From Crocinitomicaceae bacterium (lineage in GTDB: Bacteria > Bacteroidota > Bacteroidia > Flavobacteriales_D > Crocinitomicaceae): DNA of 49,281 nt. Made by a program: the position numbers and the translations under genes. Below the pieces are notes generated by a model. It was given only the letters and a program-made list of their open reading frames with translations. It made no database searches and had not been told where the DNA came from. Positions 8,572-16,260 of the stretch are shown one piece after another. The stretch is taken from NCBI GenBank assembly GCA_003247185.1, contig QKAV01000227.1:1-49281 (forward strand), in the 5' to 3' direction. Numbering within the stretch: the first letter of the stretch is position 1; each line of letters begins with the position of its first letter.

Positions 8572-8579
8572 CAAAAATA
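8572..8579 (-). promoter_or_regulatory. -7 element (TATTTTTG) of the exbB operon
   Basis: It matches TAnnTTTG exactly, 45 bases before the exbB ATG, and is the only such box between exbB and the tRNA gene on this strand that I found. Confidence 0.6.
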
Positions 8580-8868
8580 TAAATTTATTTCACACAACAC
8601 CGGTTAAGTTTGCGTGAATATTGTTCCTTGAAGGAATACACAATGCTTTGGATAAATAAAAATCGTCTGTATAAGCTGATTGACGGCCCTATTAAAAGTG
8701 AATTCGTTGATGAGGGTTTTTGTCGAAGATTTTTAACCTTACCGTCAGAAGACGGTTGCGGAGAGAGAGGGATTAGTTCGCTTTCAGCTCATGGTCTCCG
8801 CTTCGCTCCGGCACGACCCCGAGGTTTCTCACCTCCTCTCTTCTAGCCTTACCGTCAGAAGACGGTTG
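8580..8868. other. Gene-free stretch between the exbB promoter and tRNA-Ser
   Basis: I see no convincing protein gene here. The plus-strand open frames in it run through the duplicated tRNA end and a GC-rich spacer and have no plausible domain or conserved start. The contents are the 38-bp direct repeat pair and A+T-rich spacer sequence. Confidence 0.6.
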
Positions 8869-8884
8869 CGGAGAGAGAGGGATT
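8737..8884. repeat. 38-bp direct repeat including the tRNA-Ser 3' end (att-like)
   Basis: A 38-bp sequence occurs at 8737-8774 and again at 8847-8884 with no mismatch. The second copy contains the last 16 bases of tRNA-Ser plus 22 bp of flank; the first is a detached copy. Each carries the perfect hairpin ACCGTC-AGAA-GACGGT. The 72 bp between the copies is GC-rich, unlike the surroundings, and contains GAGGT-TTCTC-ACCTC. Confidence 0.9.
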
Positions 8885-8957
8885 CGAACCCTCGATACCA
8901 GTTTCCCAGTATACACACTTTCCAGGCGTGCTCCTTCAACCACTCGGACACCTCTCC
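8869..8957 (-). tRNA. tRNA-Ser (anticodon GGA)
   Basis: The minus strand folds as a type II tRNA. The acceptor GGAGAGG pairs with TCTCTCC, the D-arm is TCC/GGA, and the anticodon stem is CACGC/GTGTG with loop CTGGAAA (anticodon GGA at 8921-8923). A long variable arm (ATAC/GTAT) and the T-arm GAGGG-TTCGAAT-CCCTC follow. The discriminator base is G; CCA is not encoded. It is 89 nt long, normal for serine, and reads UCC/UCU. Confidence 0.97.
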
Positions 8958-9007
8958 AAAATTTTCTCCCTAATTAAAAGGGGATTGCGAAGATACAAAT
9001 CTTATCG

Positions 9008-10036
9008 TCAATTTGTAATCTCTCCTCTTAAATTTTGAATAACCTTTTTCTTTACATCTTCCGGAGCGTTACTTAATAAGTAGAGTAACTTGCTCACTGC
9101 AGCCTCCGTTGTCATATCAGATCCACCCAAAACACCTAATTTCATTAGTTGTTCGGCCGATTTGTATTTTGTCTGGTCAACGCTTCCGCTACTACATTGA
9201 GTGATATTCAATATGATACCTCCCTGCGTGATAAAGTTCGAAATCAATTCAGTTGCCTCTGGTGTAAGTAGTGCATTGCCCGCTCCAAAAGTCTCCAGAA
9301 CCAAGGCTTTTACCGTGGGATACTCAAATAGGGAGCTATAATGTTCCCATTTCATGCCCGGAAACATTCGTATGAGTGCAACTTCATTACCTGTGATCAA
9401 TCCAAGTTTGAGTGGCTTGTTCTCAGACAGGAAGAATCGTTCGGGAAAGAAGGTGATCTCCACTCCGGCACTTGCCAGCTCCAAATAGTTCGGTGATTTA
9501 AACGCTTCAAATTCGGAAGCTGAATCCTTCGTAGATCTGTTACCTCTAAAAAGTTTGTAATCAAAATAAACCGTGACTTCGCGAATTATCGGATCTCCGT
9601 TCTGATCACAACTGGAAGCTATTTCCAAAGCCGTAATCAGGTTTTCCTTTCCATCCGTACGAATAATCCCGATTGGCAATTGAGAACCTGTCATCACTAC
9701 CGGCTTATTAAGACCTTCCAACATAAAACTTAAGGCGGAAGAGCTGTAGGCCATAGTATCTGTTCCGTGTAATACTACAAATCCATCGTATTGTGCATAG
9801 TTTTCAAAGATCGTCTGAGCAATTTCGTTCCAATGATCTGTGGTCATCAGTGCGGAATCCGTTGGCTGGCTGATACTGACACTTTCAATGTCAATATTTA
9901 GCCTTCGAATTTCCGGGACATGATCAGCTATCAGATTAAAGTCTACATTCGATAACAAACCGGTATGCGGATCTTTTATCATTCCAATCGTACCCCCTGT
10001 GTACACGATCAGGATATTTTTCCTTGCTCTCTCCAA
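9008..10036 (-). CDS. ansA: Type I L-asparaginase (cytoplasmic)
   Basis: The enzyme hydrolyses asparagine to aspartate and ammonia. The catalytic-threonine motif TGGTIG lies at 13-18 and the second signature HGTDTMAY at 90-97. MTGSQLPIG, an RTDGKENL region and the late GGSDMTTEAA follow. Its 342 residues are close to E. coli AnsA (338). There is no signal peptide, consistent with the cytoplasmic form. The start is a TTG (10036), since no ATG lies in frame upstream near the expected position and the motif spacing fits; an ATT just upstream is also conceivable. It is followed at a 49-bp distance by tRNA-Ser, with no terminator seen. Confidence 0.95.
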   Translation of the reverse strand: MERARKNILIVYTGGTIGMIKDPHTGLLSNVDFNLIADHVPEIRRLNIDIESVSISQPTDSALMTTDHWNEIAQTIFENYAQYDGFVVLHGTDTMAYSSSALSFMLEGLNKPVVMTGSQLPIGIIRTDGKENLITALEIASSCDQNGDPIIREVTVYFDYKLFRGNRSTKDSASEFEAFKSPNYLELASAGVEITFFPERFFLSENKPLKLGLITGNEVALIRMFPGMKWEHYSSLFEYPTVKALVLETFGAGNALLTPEATELISNFITQGGIILNITQCSSGSVDQTKYKSAEQLMKLGVLGGSDMTTEAAVSKLLYLLSNAPEDVKKKVIQNLRGEITN

Positions 10037-10105
10037 TATTAACGTACTTTGTTCAATTATACTATGCTGCTCAAGCTCATTTGATTCGAGCGTATCTTTT
10101 GTTGA

Positions 10106-10882
10106 TTAAACGGTAAGCTGAAACAATTCTACCGCATTAGCTGTAGTAACCATCTCAATTTCATTTCGTGAAACGCCATATATATCGACCAGTTTATCCG
10201 CAACAAGGTTGATATAATCACTTTCATTTCTCTTTCCTCTATATGGAACAGGCGGCAAATACGGCGAGTCGGTTTCCAATATAATCGCTTCCAGAGGTAC
10301 TGTTTTTAACACCTCCGGCAATTCGCTTTTTTTGTAGGTTACCACACCCCCAATCCCTAATTTGAAATTCCCATACTCCTGAATATGTTTGGCTTCCTCT
10401 TCCGTTCCGGTAAAGCAATGAAACACCCCCGAAAGTTGTTCATCATTCAGCTCGTCCAAAATCTGAAAAATCTCCTGAAAAGCCTCTCTTGCATGTATAA
10501 CAATGGGCAGATCCAGTTCCTTTGCCCATGCTATTTGCTCCCTGAAAGCTATTTTTTGCTGTTCTACGAAAGTCTTATCCCAATACAAATCCATTCCGAT
10601 TTCTCCGATTGCAATGCAGTTTGAAACTGCATTCAATCGTTCTCGGATCACCTTTAATTCGATCTCAAAATCTGCATTTACATTTCCCGGGTGCAAGCCA
10701 AGCATCGGATAACAATTCTTGGGATATTTATGTACCAGATCCATCATCCTGTCAATCGTGGAGCTGTCGATATTGGGAAGCAGCATTTTTTCAACACCGG
10801 ATTCGATGGCACGCTTCACAACCTGATCGCGATCTTCATCGAACTGTTCCACATAAAGATGTGTATGCGTATCTATTATCAT
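10106..10882 (-). CDS. TatD-family metal-dependent DNase/hydrolase
   Basis: This is a TIM-barrel metal hydrolase of the TatD family (Mg-dependent 3'-5' exonuclease or D-aminoacyl-type hydrolase activities are known in the family). The metal ligands are visible: DTHTHL (4-9), GLHPGN, IGEIGMDLYW (Glu), VIHAREA, FHCFTGT and ETDSPYLPP. It has 258 residues, typical of the family. Its ATG directly abuts the stop of the upstream gene (TAG then ATG), so the two are co-transcribed. The substrate is not determined by sequence. Confidence 0.92.
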   Translation of the reverse strand: MIIDTHTHLYVEQFDEDRDQVVKRAIESGVEKMLLPNIDSSTIDRMMDLVHKYPKNCYPMLGLHPGNVNADFEIELKVIRERLNAVSNCIAIGEIGMDLYWDKTFVEQQKIAFREQIAWAKELDLPIVIHAREAFQEIFQILDELNDEQLSGVFHCFTGTEEEAKHIQEYGNFKLGIGGVVTYKKSELPEVLKTVPLEAIILETDSPYLPPVPYRGKRNESDYINLVADKLVDIYGVSRNEIEMVTTANAVELFQLTV

Positions 10883-11626
10883 CTAGTATAAGGAAATACT
10901 CACCCCGAATTGGATGATATTTAACTTCACACTCTGGTTATTTTTAAAAACCGGACTGAAATAATAATTACCAAAAAGCGCCCAATTTCTGATTCCTATC
11001 CGAACATGAGCACCATAGATCAGTCGATTGATATCAGGGAATCCGATATTTTTGGTTACAGTTTTAATTCCCGCATCTTTACTTACATAGCGGTTGTATA
11101 AATTCGCCTGGTATCCTACTCTTCCTCCTAAATGGAATTTAAAATGCCTCCAGCTTTCCTTTCTGAAACGCAATTCTACCGGAATACTGAAGCTATTTCC
11201 TCCGAATGTACTTTTATAGAAGTTTGCGAGAGAGTCTTTTGGCTGATATACGGTACAGTTTTGTGTCTGATCGACATACAGGTAGTTATTGTGCCGGATT
11301 GATTTCAGTTCATGTGCTATCCCAAGACCTAATGCAACGGTGTTGCCTTTTGAAAGAGGAATATCAAACATGAGATTGGTATTCAGTCCTATAGATGCCC
11401 AATGATTATTGAACGGTTGATTATCTCCTGTCCAGTCATTATAGGTAACATCAAAAATAAGGCGATCATATTTTCTTACTTTTTCCTTCACAGCAGGTCT
11501 GTAACCTGTAAAGTACCACATAAAACCTGGTCTGAACCTCGATTTTTGATCCCCTTTACTATCATACTGACCAAATGAGATGATTGGCAAACAAAGAATA
11601 AGTAATATGAGTCGGAATTTATACAT
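10883..11626 (-). CDS. Secreted outer-membrane-barrel-like protein, unknown function
   Basis: I chose the ATG at 11626 because it opens a clean signal peptide (MYKFRLILLILCLPIISFGQ). A start ten codons upstream would place charged residues in front of it. The mature ~228 residues alternate hydrophobic and polar residues in many short beta strands and end in a Phe/Tyr-containing strand (IIQFGVSISLY), which is typical of small outer-membrane beta-barrels in Bacteroidota. It overlaps galE by 8 bp and abuts the TatD-type gene. No specific family is recognised. Confidence 0.7.
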   Translation of the reverse strand: MYKFRLILLILCLPIISFGQYDSKGDQKSRFRPGFMWYFTGYRPAVKEKVRKYDRLIFDVTYNDWTGDNQPFNNHWASIGLNTNLMFDIPLSKGNTVALGLGIAHELKSIRHNNYLYVDQTQNCTVYQPKDSLANFYKSTFGGNSFSIPVELRFRKESWRHFKFHLGGRVGYQANLYNRYVSKDAGIKTVTKNIGFPDINRLIYGAHVRIGIRNWALFGNYYFSPVFKNNQSVKLNIIQFGVSISLY

Positions 11627-12638
11627 TTCTAATTTTCTTTTCCCAATTCCAAGCATCTCTTACAGCGTCTTCGATACTTAGTTCGGCTGTCCAATTTAGT
11701 AAATCTCTGGATTTTCCGATCTTGGCATAGATCTTTTCAACATCTCCGGATCTCCTGGGACCGAATTTCCAGTTTAGTTTTATTCCACTTACGCGTTCAA
11801 AGGTATTTACGATTTCCAAAACACTGGAACCGATTCCTGTTCCCACATTAACGGCTTCAAACCTGCCCGGATTTTTCTCCAGCCAATTTAAGGCCTTCAC
11901 GTGCGCTTTAGCTAAGTCTACCACATGGATATAATCCCTGATACACGTTCCGTCAGCAGTGTTATAATCATTTCCATTGACGGTTAATTGCTCCAGATAT
12001 CCTGCACCTGTCTGTGTTACATAGGGAAGCAAGTTGTTGGGTTTCCCGATCGGAAGTTCTCCGATTTCGGAAGATGGATGCGCCCCCACTGGATTGAAGT
12101 ACCGTAGTGCGATAAAACCGGTTTTTGAACCTGATCCATGCACATCTTCAATAATTCTTTCACTCATCTGTTTCGTAGCACCATAAGGCGAATTTGCTTC
12201 CTTTAACGGTGTATTTTCATCCACGGAAACTTCATCCGGGGCCCCATACACAGTGCAGGAGGAAGAGAACACGAAATTGGGAACATTAAACTCCTCAGAC
12301 AGTTCGAGACAACTAATCAGACTGAGCAAATTATTCCTGTAGTACATCAAAGGATCAGCGACGGACTCTCCTACTGCTTTATACGCAGCAAAATGAATAA
12401 TACCATAGAAGTCGTATCGTTCAAACAACACTTTCAAAGCAGCATTATCGGTAACATCGACTTCCTCATAAACAGGTAATTTTCCCGTTATACGTGCAAT
12501 TCCATCGATTACATTCTTATTGGAATTTCTGAAATCATCTGCAATAACCGGAGTGTATCCGGCTTTCAGCAGTTCAACTACCGTATGGGAACCAATATAT
12601 CCGGCACCACCGGTAACAAGAATGTATTTGTCTTTCAT
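11619..12638 (-). CDS. galE: UDP-glucose 4-epimerase
   Basis: This extended short-chain dehydrogenase interconverts UDP-glucose and UDP-galactose and supplies sugars for surface polysaccharide. The Rossmann motif GGAGYIGSHT (10-19), the catalytic SSS around 125-127 with Tyr152/Lys156 (SPYGATK), FNPVGAHPS, the DGTCIRDYIHV motif and NVGTG are all present. At 339 residues it is normal length (E. coli 338). A TACCTTTG box at 12647-12654 lies only eight bases before the ATG. It is followed by the overlapping outer-membrane-like gene and the TatD-type gene. Confidence 0.96.
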   Translation of the reverse strand: MKDKYILVTGGAGYIGSHTVVELLKAGYTPVIADDFRNSNKNVIDGIARITGKLPVYEEVDVTDNAALKVLFERYDFYGIIHFAAYKAVGESVADPLMYYRNNLLSLISCLELSEEFNVPNFVFSSSCTVYGAPDEVSVDENTPLKEANSPYGATKQMSERIIEDVHGSGSKTGFIALRYFNPVGAHPSSEIGELPIGKPNNLLPYVTQTGAGYLEQLTVNGNDYNTADGTCIRDYIHVVDLAKAHVKALNWLEKNPGRFEAVNVGTGIGSSVLEIVNTFERVSGIKLNWKFGPRRSGDVEKIYAKIGKSRDLLNWTAELSIEDAVRDAWNWEKKIRNV

Positions 12639-12646
12639 ACCTGTTT

Positions 12647-12654
12647 CAAAGGTA
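12647..12654 (-). promoter_or_regulatory. -7 element (TACCTTTG) of galE
   Basis: It matches TAnnTTTG exactly and ends eight bases before the galE ATG. It is back-to-back with the small plus-strand gene at 12674. Confidence 0.6.
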
Positions 12655-12673
12655 AAAGATTTAACTTTAAATT

Positions 12674-12868
12674 ATGAGCGAAGACAAAAAGTTTGATTTC
12701 ACAAAACATCAGTTGCCGAAAGCGAGCAAATGGTATTTATTTAAACTCGTCTTCTATATCACAGTACTTACCATACTACTCTGGCTTATTTTCAGAGGAG
12801 GTAACGCCAAAAAGACCAATCTGAATGAAGATGAGCTTACTGAGATGACTATTAAACCAAAGTTTTAG
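12674..12868 (+). CDS. Small single-pass membrane protein, unknown function
   Basis: This 64-residue protein has a charged N-terminus, one hydrophobic helix (about 22-43) ending in a Phe-Arg-Gly-Gly, and an acidic then basic tail (ending KPKF). The case for a real gene is its own promoter-like box TAACTTTA (12662-12669) four bases before the ATG, in the divergent space with galE, plus a sensible membrane-protein composition. Its last 17 bp overlap the 3' end of ppk on the other strand. I do not recognise the family. Confidence 0.6.
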   Translation: MSEDKKFDFTKHQLPKASKWYLFKLVFYITVLTILLWLIFRGGNAKKTNLNEDELTEMTIKPKF

Positions 12869-14897
12869 CTATTTCCGAATAATATTTATACAGCTCATCC
12901 TGAGCATTAAACACCGGCAAATTATTCCGGTAATATCTATTTCTCATCAAACCGTCCAACACCCTGGCCTTCACATTTCCTTTCCACATAGTGGTAAAAA
13001 CTCTATCCAATTCAGAGTTTAAACGCAAGTCTTTCACCTCGCCTCCCACTTCTATCCGTTTGTCTAAATTTCGCTCCATCCAGTCTGCGCTCGTCAGGAA
13101 ATAACGCGGTTGTCCTCCATTCGTGAAGATCATTAACCTTGAGTGTTCCAGGTATCTTCCGACAATTGAGCGCGCTTTAATGTTCTCTGAAACACCTTCT
13201 ACTCCGGGAATCAAACAACAAATACCTCGTACTAATAACTCAATTTTCACTCCGGCCCTACTCGCTTCATACAAGAGTGCAATCATGTCTGCATCCACCA
13301 GGTTATTCAATTTAATCCGAATCCCTGATGGCAACCCTTTTTGATGATTTTCAATTTCGTTTTTTATCAATGAACCGATTCTGGCTCTTGTATTAAACGG
13401 CGAAACAATCAGTTCTTCGAATGTAGGCTCCTTCTCTTCCCCGGTTAATACCTTAAAGACCTGTCCGACTTCATCTCCGATTTTATCATCGGTAGTGAGT
13501 AATCCGAGATCTTCATAAATCCTTGATGTTGACTCGTTGAAATTTCCGGTACCCAAATAAGTTATTCTTCTGAAACCTTTTGTTCCATCCCTTTCGATCT
13601 GAATCAATTTAGAGTGCACCTTCAGTTCCTCAAGGCCGAAGGAAACAATTGCCCCTGCTTCCTGTAGCTTGTTTGCCCAATAGAGATTGTTTTCTTCATC
13701 GAACCTTGCCTGCAATTCAATCACCACTGTTACTTTTTTCCCGTTCAACACGGCGTTCATCAAGGCATTCATTACCTGTGAACTTGAAGCAACACGATAA
13801 ACGTTGATCTTTATGGAGTATACTTTTGGATCAATTGCCGCCTCTCTCAAAAGATCGACGATATAATCGAACCGCTGATAGGGAAAATGGAGAAGCACAT
13901 CCCTTTTCATAATCGTCTTAATCAGACTTCGTTTCCCTTCCAAAACAGGATGGTTCTTCGGGGTTCTTTTCTCAAAAACGAAATCATCTCTCTCAAAACT
14001 AGGGAAAGACATAAAGTCCTTGAAATTATGATATTTCCCTCCGGGTATTGTATTGATCCCAAATTTCAGATTTAATTCGTTCAACAAATACCCTAACAAA
14101 TCATCAGGCATGTGCTCATCATAAACAAATCTTACGGGTTCTCCTTTTTTTCTCTTCTTGATGCTCTTCTCGATTTTCTCCATGAAGGATACCGTGATAT
14201 CATCATCAAGATCCAATTCTGCATCTCGTGTAAATTTAAAGGTGTATGCGGAAATCTTATCGTACGTAAAAATGGAAAAGATCGCATCGAGATTCAATCG
14301 AATAATGTCGTCCAGCAGAATTACATATTCCCGTCCTAAACTCGACATACGGTAAAAACGTGAAAATGCAGTCGGAATCTTAATCAGGGCGTATCGTCTT
14401 TTTTGACGCTGATCCCACTCCATCTTTACTGCAAGATAGATTCCTGAGTCCTTCAAGCGCGGAAAAGGAGTCGATTTGTTCAGAATAATCGGAACAATCG
14501 CATGTTTCAATTTTAAGTTGAAATATTCTTTCAGTTCCCTTTCCTGTTCAAGTGTCAGTTCATTTTCATTGACGTGGACAATATTTTCTCTTTCGAGTGC
14601 AACCAGAATCTTTTTATATGCGACCTGCATTTTCTTCTGTTGACTCAGAACAATATTTCTGATCTCATCAAAAAGTTCGGAAGGAGTCCCGTGAAATCCC
14701 TGTACTTTCTGCAAATTATCAATCAGCATCATTCTTCTTACGTAGGCCACACGCACACGGAAGAATTCGTCCATGTTATTGGAGTAAATCCCAAGAAACC
14801 GCATACGCTCTATCAGCGGATTGGATTCATCCAGCGATTCCTGTAAAACACGCTCATTGAATGATAGCCAGCTCAGTTCTCGGTTGATTAACTCCAT
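12852..14897 (-). CDS. ppk1: Polyphosphate kinase 1
   Basis: The enzyme makes inorganic polyphosphate from ATP and is membrane-associated. Its 681 residues match the family (E. coli 688). The four-part layout starts with RELSWLSFNERVLQE, followed by the head domain and the two phospholipase D-like C domains. The autophosphorylated histidine lies in KVHSKLIQI (His428) and the second active-site histidine in LEHSRLMIF (His585); GTGNFNESTS and LVRGICCLIPG are also conserved. A CACTTTTG box (14902-14909) ends four bases before the ATG, so the mRNA may be leaderless. Its 3' end overlaps the small plus-strand gene by 17 bp. Confidence 0.97.
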   Translation of the reverse strand: MELINRELSWLSFNERVLQESLDESNPLIERMRFLGIYSNNMDEFFRVRVAYVRRMMLIDNLQKVQGFHGTPSELFDEIRNIVLSQQKKMQVAYKKILVALERENIVHVNENELTLEQERELKEYFNLKLKHAIVPIILNKSTPFPRLKDSGIYLAVKMEWDQRQKRRYALIKIPTAFSRFYRMSSLGREYVILLDDIIRLNLDAIFSIFTYDKISAYTFKFTRDAELDLDDDITVSFMEKIEKSIKKRKKGEPVRFVYDEHMPDDLLGYLLNELNLKFGINTIPGGKYHNFKDFMSFPSFERDDFVFEKRTPKNHPVLEGKRSLIKTIMKRDVLLHFPYQRFDYIVDLLREAAIDPKVYSIKINVYRVASSSQVMNALMNAVLNGKKVTVVIELQARFDEENNLYWANKLQEAGAIVSFGLEELKVHSKLIQIERDGTKGFRRITYLGTGNFNESTSRIYEDLGLLTTDDKIGDEVGQVFKVLTGEEKEPTFEELIVSPFNTRARIGSLIKNEIENHQKGLPSGIRIKLNNLVDADMIALLYEASRAGVKIELLVRGICCLIPGVEGVSENIKARSIVGRYLEHSRLMIFTNGGQPRYFLTSADWMERNLDKRIEVGGEVKDLRLNSELDRVFTTMWKGNVKARVLDGLMRNRYYRNNLPVFNAQDELYKYYSEIAKTLV

Positions 14898-14901
14898 GGT
14901 G

Positions 14902-14909
14902 CAAAAGTG
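14902..14909 (-). promoter_or_regulatory. Possible -7 element (CACTTTTG) of ppk1
   Basis: It matches seven of eight positions of TAnnTTTG (C for the first T). It is separated from the ppk1 ATG by CACC only. Confidence 0.45.
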
Positions 14910-14954
14910 CTAAAAAATGCTGTTCGAGAATAGCGTCTGATATTAAATGATTAT

Positions 14955-14982
14955 AAAAAAAGGGAGCAAAGCTCCCTTTCAA
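14955..14982 (-). terminator. Terminator of the lipoprotein gene at 14983
   Basis: AAGGGAGC (14960-14967) pairs with GCTCCCTT (14971-14978) around a three-base loop. It is followed on the minus strand by a run of Us. It lies immediately downstream of the stop. Confidence 0.85.
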
Positions 14983-15516
14983 TTATACCTTCATTCCTTT
15001 TACAACTCTTCGTTTTCTATTGGTACGTTGCAGTTTCTTTTTCAGTACCTGCAGAAAAGCTTGTCCACTTGCTGTAGTAGCATAGTACTCACGGTTTCCG
15101 TATTCCAGCTTCCCTCCTTTATTACGTTCCCATTCTGCCAACAGGTAGAATCTTCCGGAAGTCATTCCTTCACGGGTTGCAAAGCGAAGTACGTTTCCTA
15201 CACCTGTTTCAAAACGGACAATTAGTTCTCCGTTCTCTCCAAAGCCTTCAAAAACGCCAGGTGTACCCGGATAAATATAAATTTCTTCTTCATCTTTACT
15301 TGAGTTCTGAACAAGTGCTCCCGACTCGTTCGTACCTTGAGTACCCGACTCCTTAATTATCGACATTGTAATTGTTGAAGAAACATAGAATTGAACATTC
15401 TTAAGGGATTTCTCCGAATCCAAACCAAATTCTTCACGAAGATCATTTGTGAACGGTACTCTTGTACCACAACTTCCTAGTACGATCAGACCGATAAATA
15501 TCCAAAGTAAGCGCAT
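14983..15516 (-). CDS. Predicted lipoprotein, unknown function
   Basis: The 177-residue product has a lipoprotein signal peptide with lipobox LGSC (Cys16), so it is probably anchored in the envelope. The mature part is mixed alpha/beta: a polar linker rich in Ser, Asn and Glu (about 55-75), then beta strands (EIYIYPGTPG, GELIVRFETG, GRFYLLAEWE), and a strongly basic tail (KKKLQRTNRKRR). I do not recognise the domain. A TATATTTG box (15533-15540) lies 16 bases upstream, and a terminator follows, so it is a single-gene unit divergent from the hydrolase at 15616. Confidence 0.75.
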   Translation of the reverse strand: MRLLWIFIGLIVLGSCGTRVPFTNDLREEFGLDSEKSLKNVQFYVSSTITMSIIKESGTQGTNESGALVQNSSKDEEEIYIYPGTPGVFEGFGENGELIVRFETGVGNVLRFATREGMTSGRFYLLAEWERNKGGKLEYGNREYYATTASGQAFLQVLKKKLQRTNRKRRVVKGMKV

Positions 15517-15532
15517 AGCAAATAATTTTTGT

Positions 15533-15540
15533 CAAATATA
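15533..15540 (-). promoter_or_regulatory. -7 element (TATATTTG) of the lipoprotein gene
   Basis: It matches TAnnTTTG exactly, 16 bases before the ATG at 15516. Confidence 0.65.
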
Positions 15541-15593
15541 ATCAAGCTATTTTCAAAAATGATGCCCAAACCAATGTAAATGCAAAAACATTC

Positions 15594-15601
15594 TACTTTT
15601 G
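15594..15601 (+). promoter_or_regulatory. -7 element (TACTTTTG) of the hydrolase-glycosyltransferase unit
   Basis: It matches TAnnTTTG exactly, 14 bases before the ATG at 15616. It lies inside the longer open frame that would start at 15580, which argues against that earlier start. Confidence 0.65.
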
Positions 15602-15615
15602 TAAAAAACCCATGC

Positions 15616-16260
15616 ATGTCTGTTCAGATAAAAAAGTTCACCTTTAATGCTTTTCAGGAAAACACTTTTCTGGTGCACAGCGACACCGTCGGCGTAATAA
15701 TTGACCCCGGATGCTACGAACGAACTGAACAACAAAATTTATTCGACACAATTGAATCCTTAGGAATTGAGATCAAGGCTGTTTTGCTGACACATGCGCA
15801 CATTGATCATGTACTTGGAGCAAGAGCAGTAACTGAAAAGTATAATTTACCACTTACATTACACGAGATCGAAGTAGACACGCTTAATGCCGTACCTTCT
15901 TATGCTGCTATCTATGGATTTCCTGCCTATTCGGAGCCGGCAGAAAACTACGTTCTTTTACAAGGTGGAGAAACCCTGGAGTATGATGATATCCGAATGG
16001 ACGTATTTTTCACTCCCGGACATTCTGTAGGTCATGTGGTATATTACATGCCTTCCATCCACACAGTGATCAATGGTGACGTACTTTTTCAGGGAAGCTT
16101 TGGTAGGGTTGATCTTCCAGGGGGGGATATTGAGGTTTTAAAGAAGTCTATTTTTAACGTCATGTTTAACCTTCCCGAAGAAACCATCATTTGTTGCGGT
16201 CACGGCCCCGAGACAACAGTCGGAAGAGAAAAACAAACCAATTTCATTCATCAATTCTAA
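15616..16260 (+). CDS. Metallo-beta-lactamase-fold hydrolase (glyoxalase II-like)
   Basis: This cytoplasmic MBL-fold enzyme of 214 residues resembles the short glyoxalase II/YcbL group. Zinc ligands are visible: THAHIDH, TPGHSVGH, INGDVLF (Asp) and CCGHGPETT. I start at 15616 (MSVQIKKFTF) because a promoter box sits inside any earlier start. The stop TAA and the next gene's ATG share one base (TAATG at 16258-16262), which implies translational coupling with the glycosyltransferase. The substrate is a thioester or similar by family only. Confidence 0.92.
   Translation: MSVQIKKFTFNAFQENTFLVHSDTVGVIIDPGCYERTEQQNLFDTIESLGIEIKAVLLTHAHIDHVLGARAVTEKYNLPLTLHEIEVDTLNAVPSYAAIYGFPAYSEPAENYVLLQGGETLEYDDIRMDVFFTPGHSVGHVVYYMPSIHTVINGDVLFQGSFGRVDLPGGDIEVLKKSIFNVMFNLPEETIICCGHGPETTVGREKQTNFIHQF

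Noticed and set aside
8741..8774. A second tRNA gene at the first copy of the 38-bp repeat
   Set aside because: Only the last 16 bases of tRNA-Ser are present; no D-arm or anticodon arm follows.
8610..8846. Open frame of 78 codons on the plus strand between exbB and tRNA-Ser
   Set aside because: It runs through the duplicated tRNA end and GC-rich spacer, has no domain and no supported start; probably a chance frame.
8791..8973. Open frame antisense to tRNA-Ser
   Set aside because: It translates the complement of the tRNA itself, a common false gene.
15580..15615. Longer N-terminus for the MBL-fold hydrolase
   Set aside because: The TACTTTTG box at 15594-15601 lies inside it and the extra 12 residues are not family-like.
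16191..16259. Longer N-terminus for the glycosyltransferase
   Set aside because: It lies within the preceding gene; MRIAINTRFL at 16260 is the natural GT4 start with TAATG coupling.
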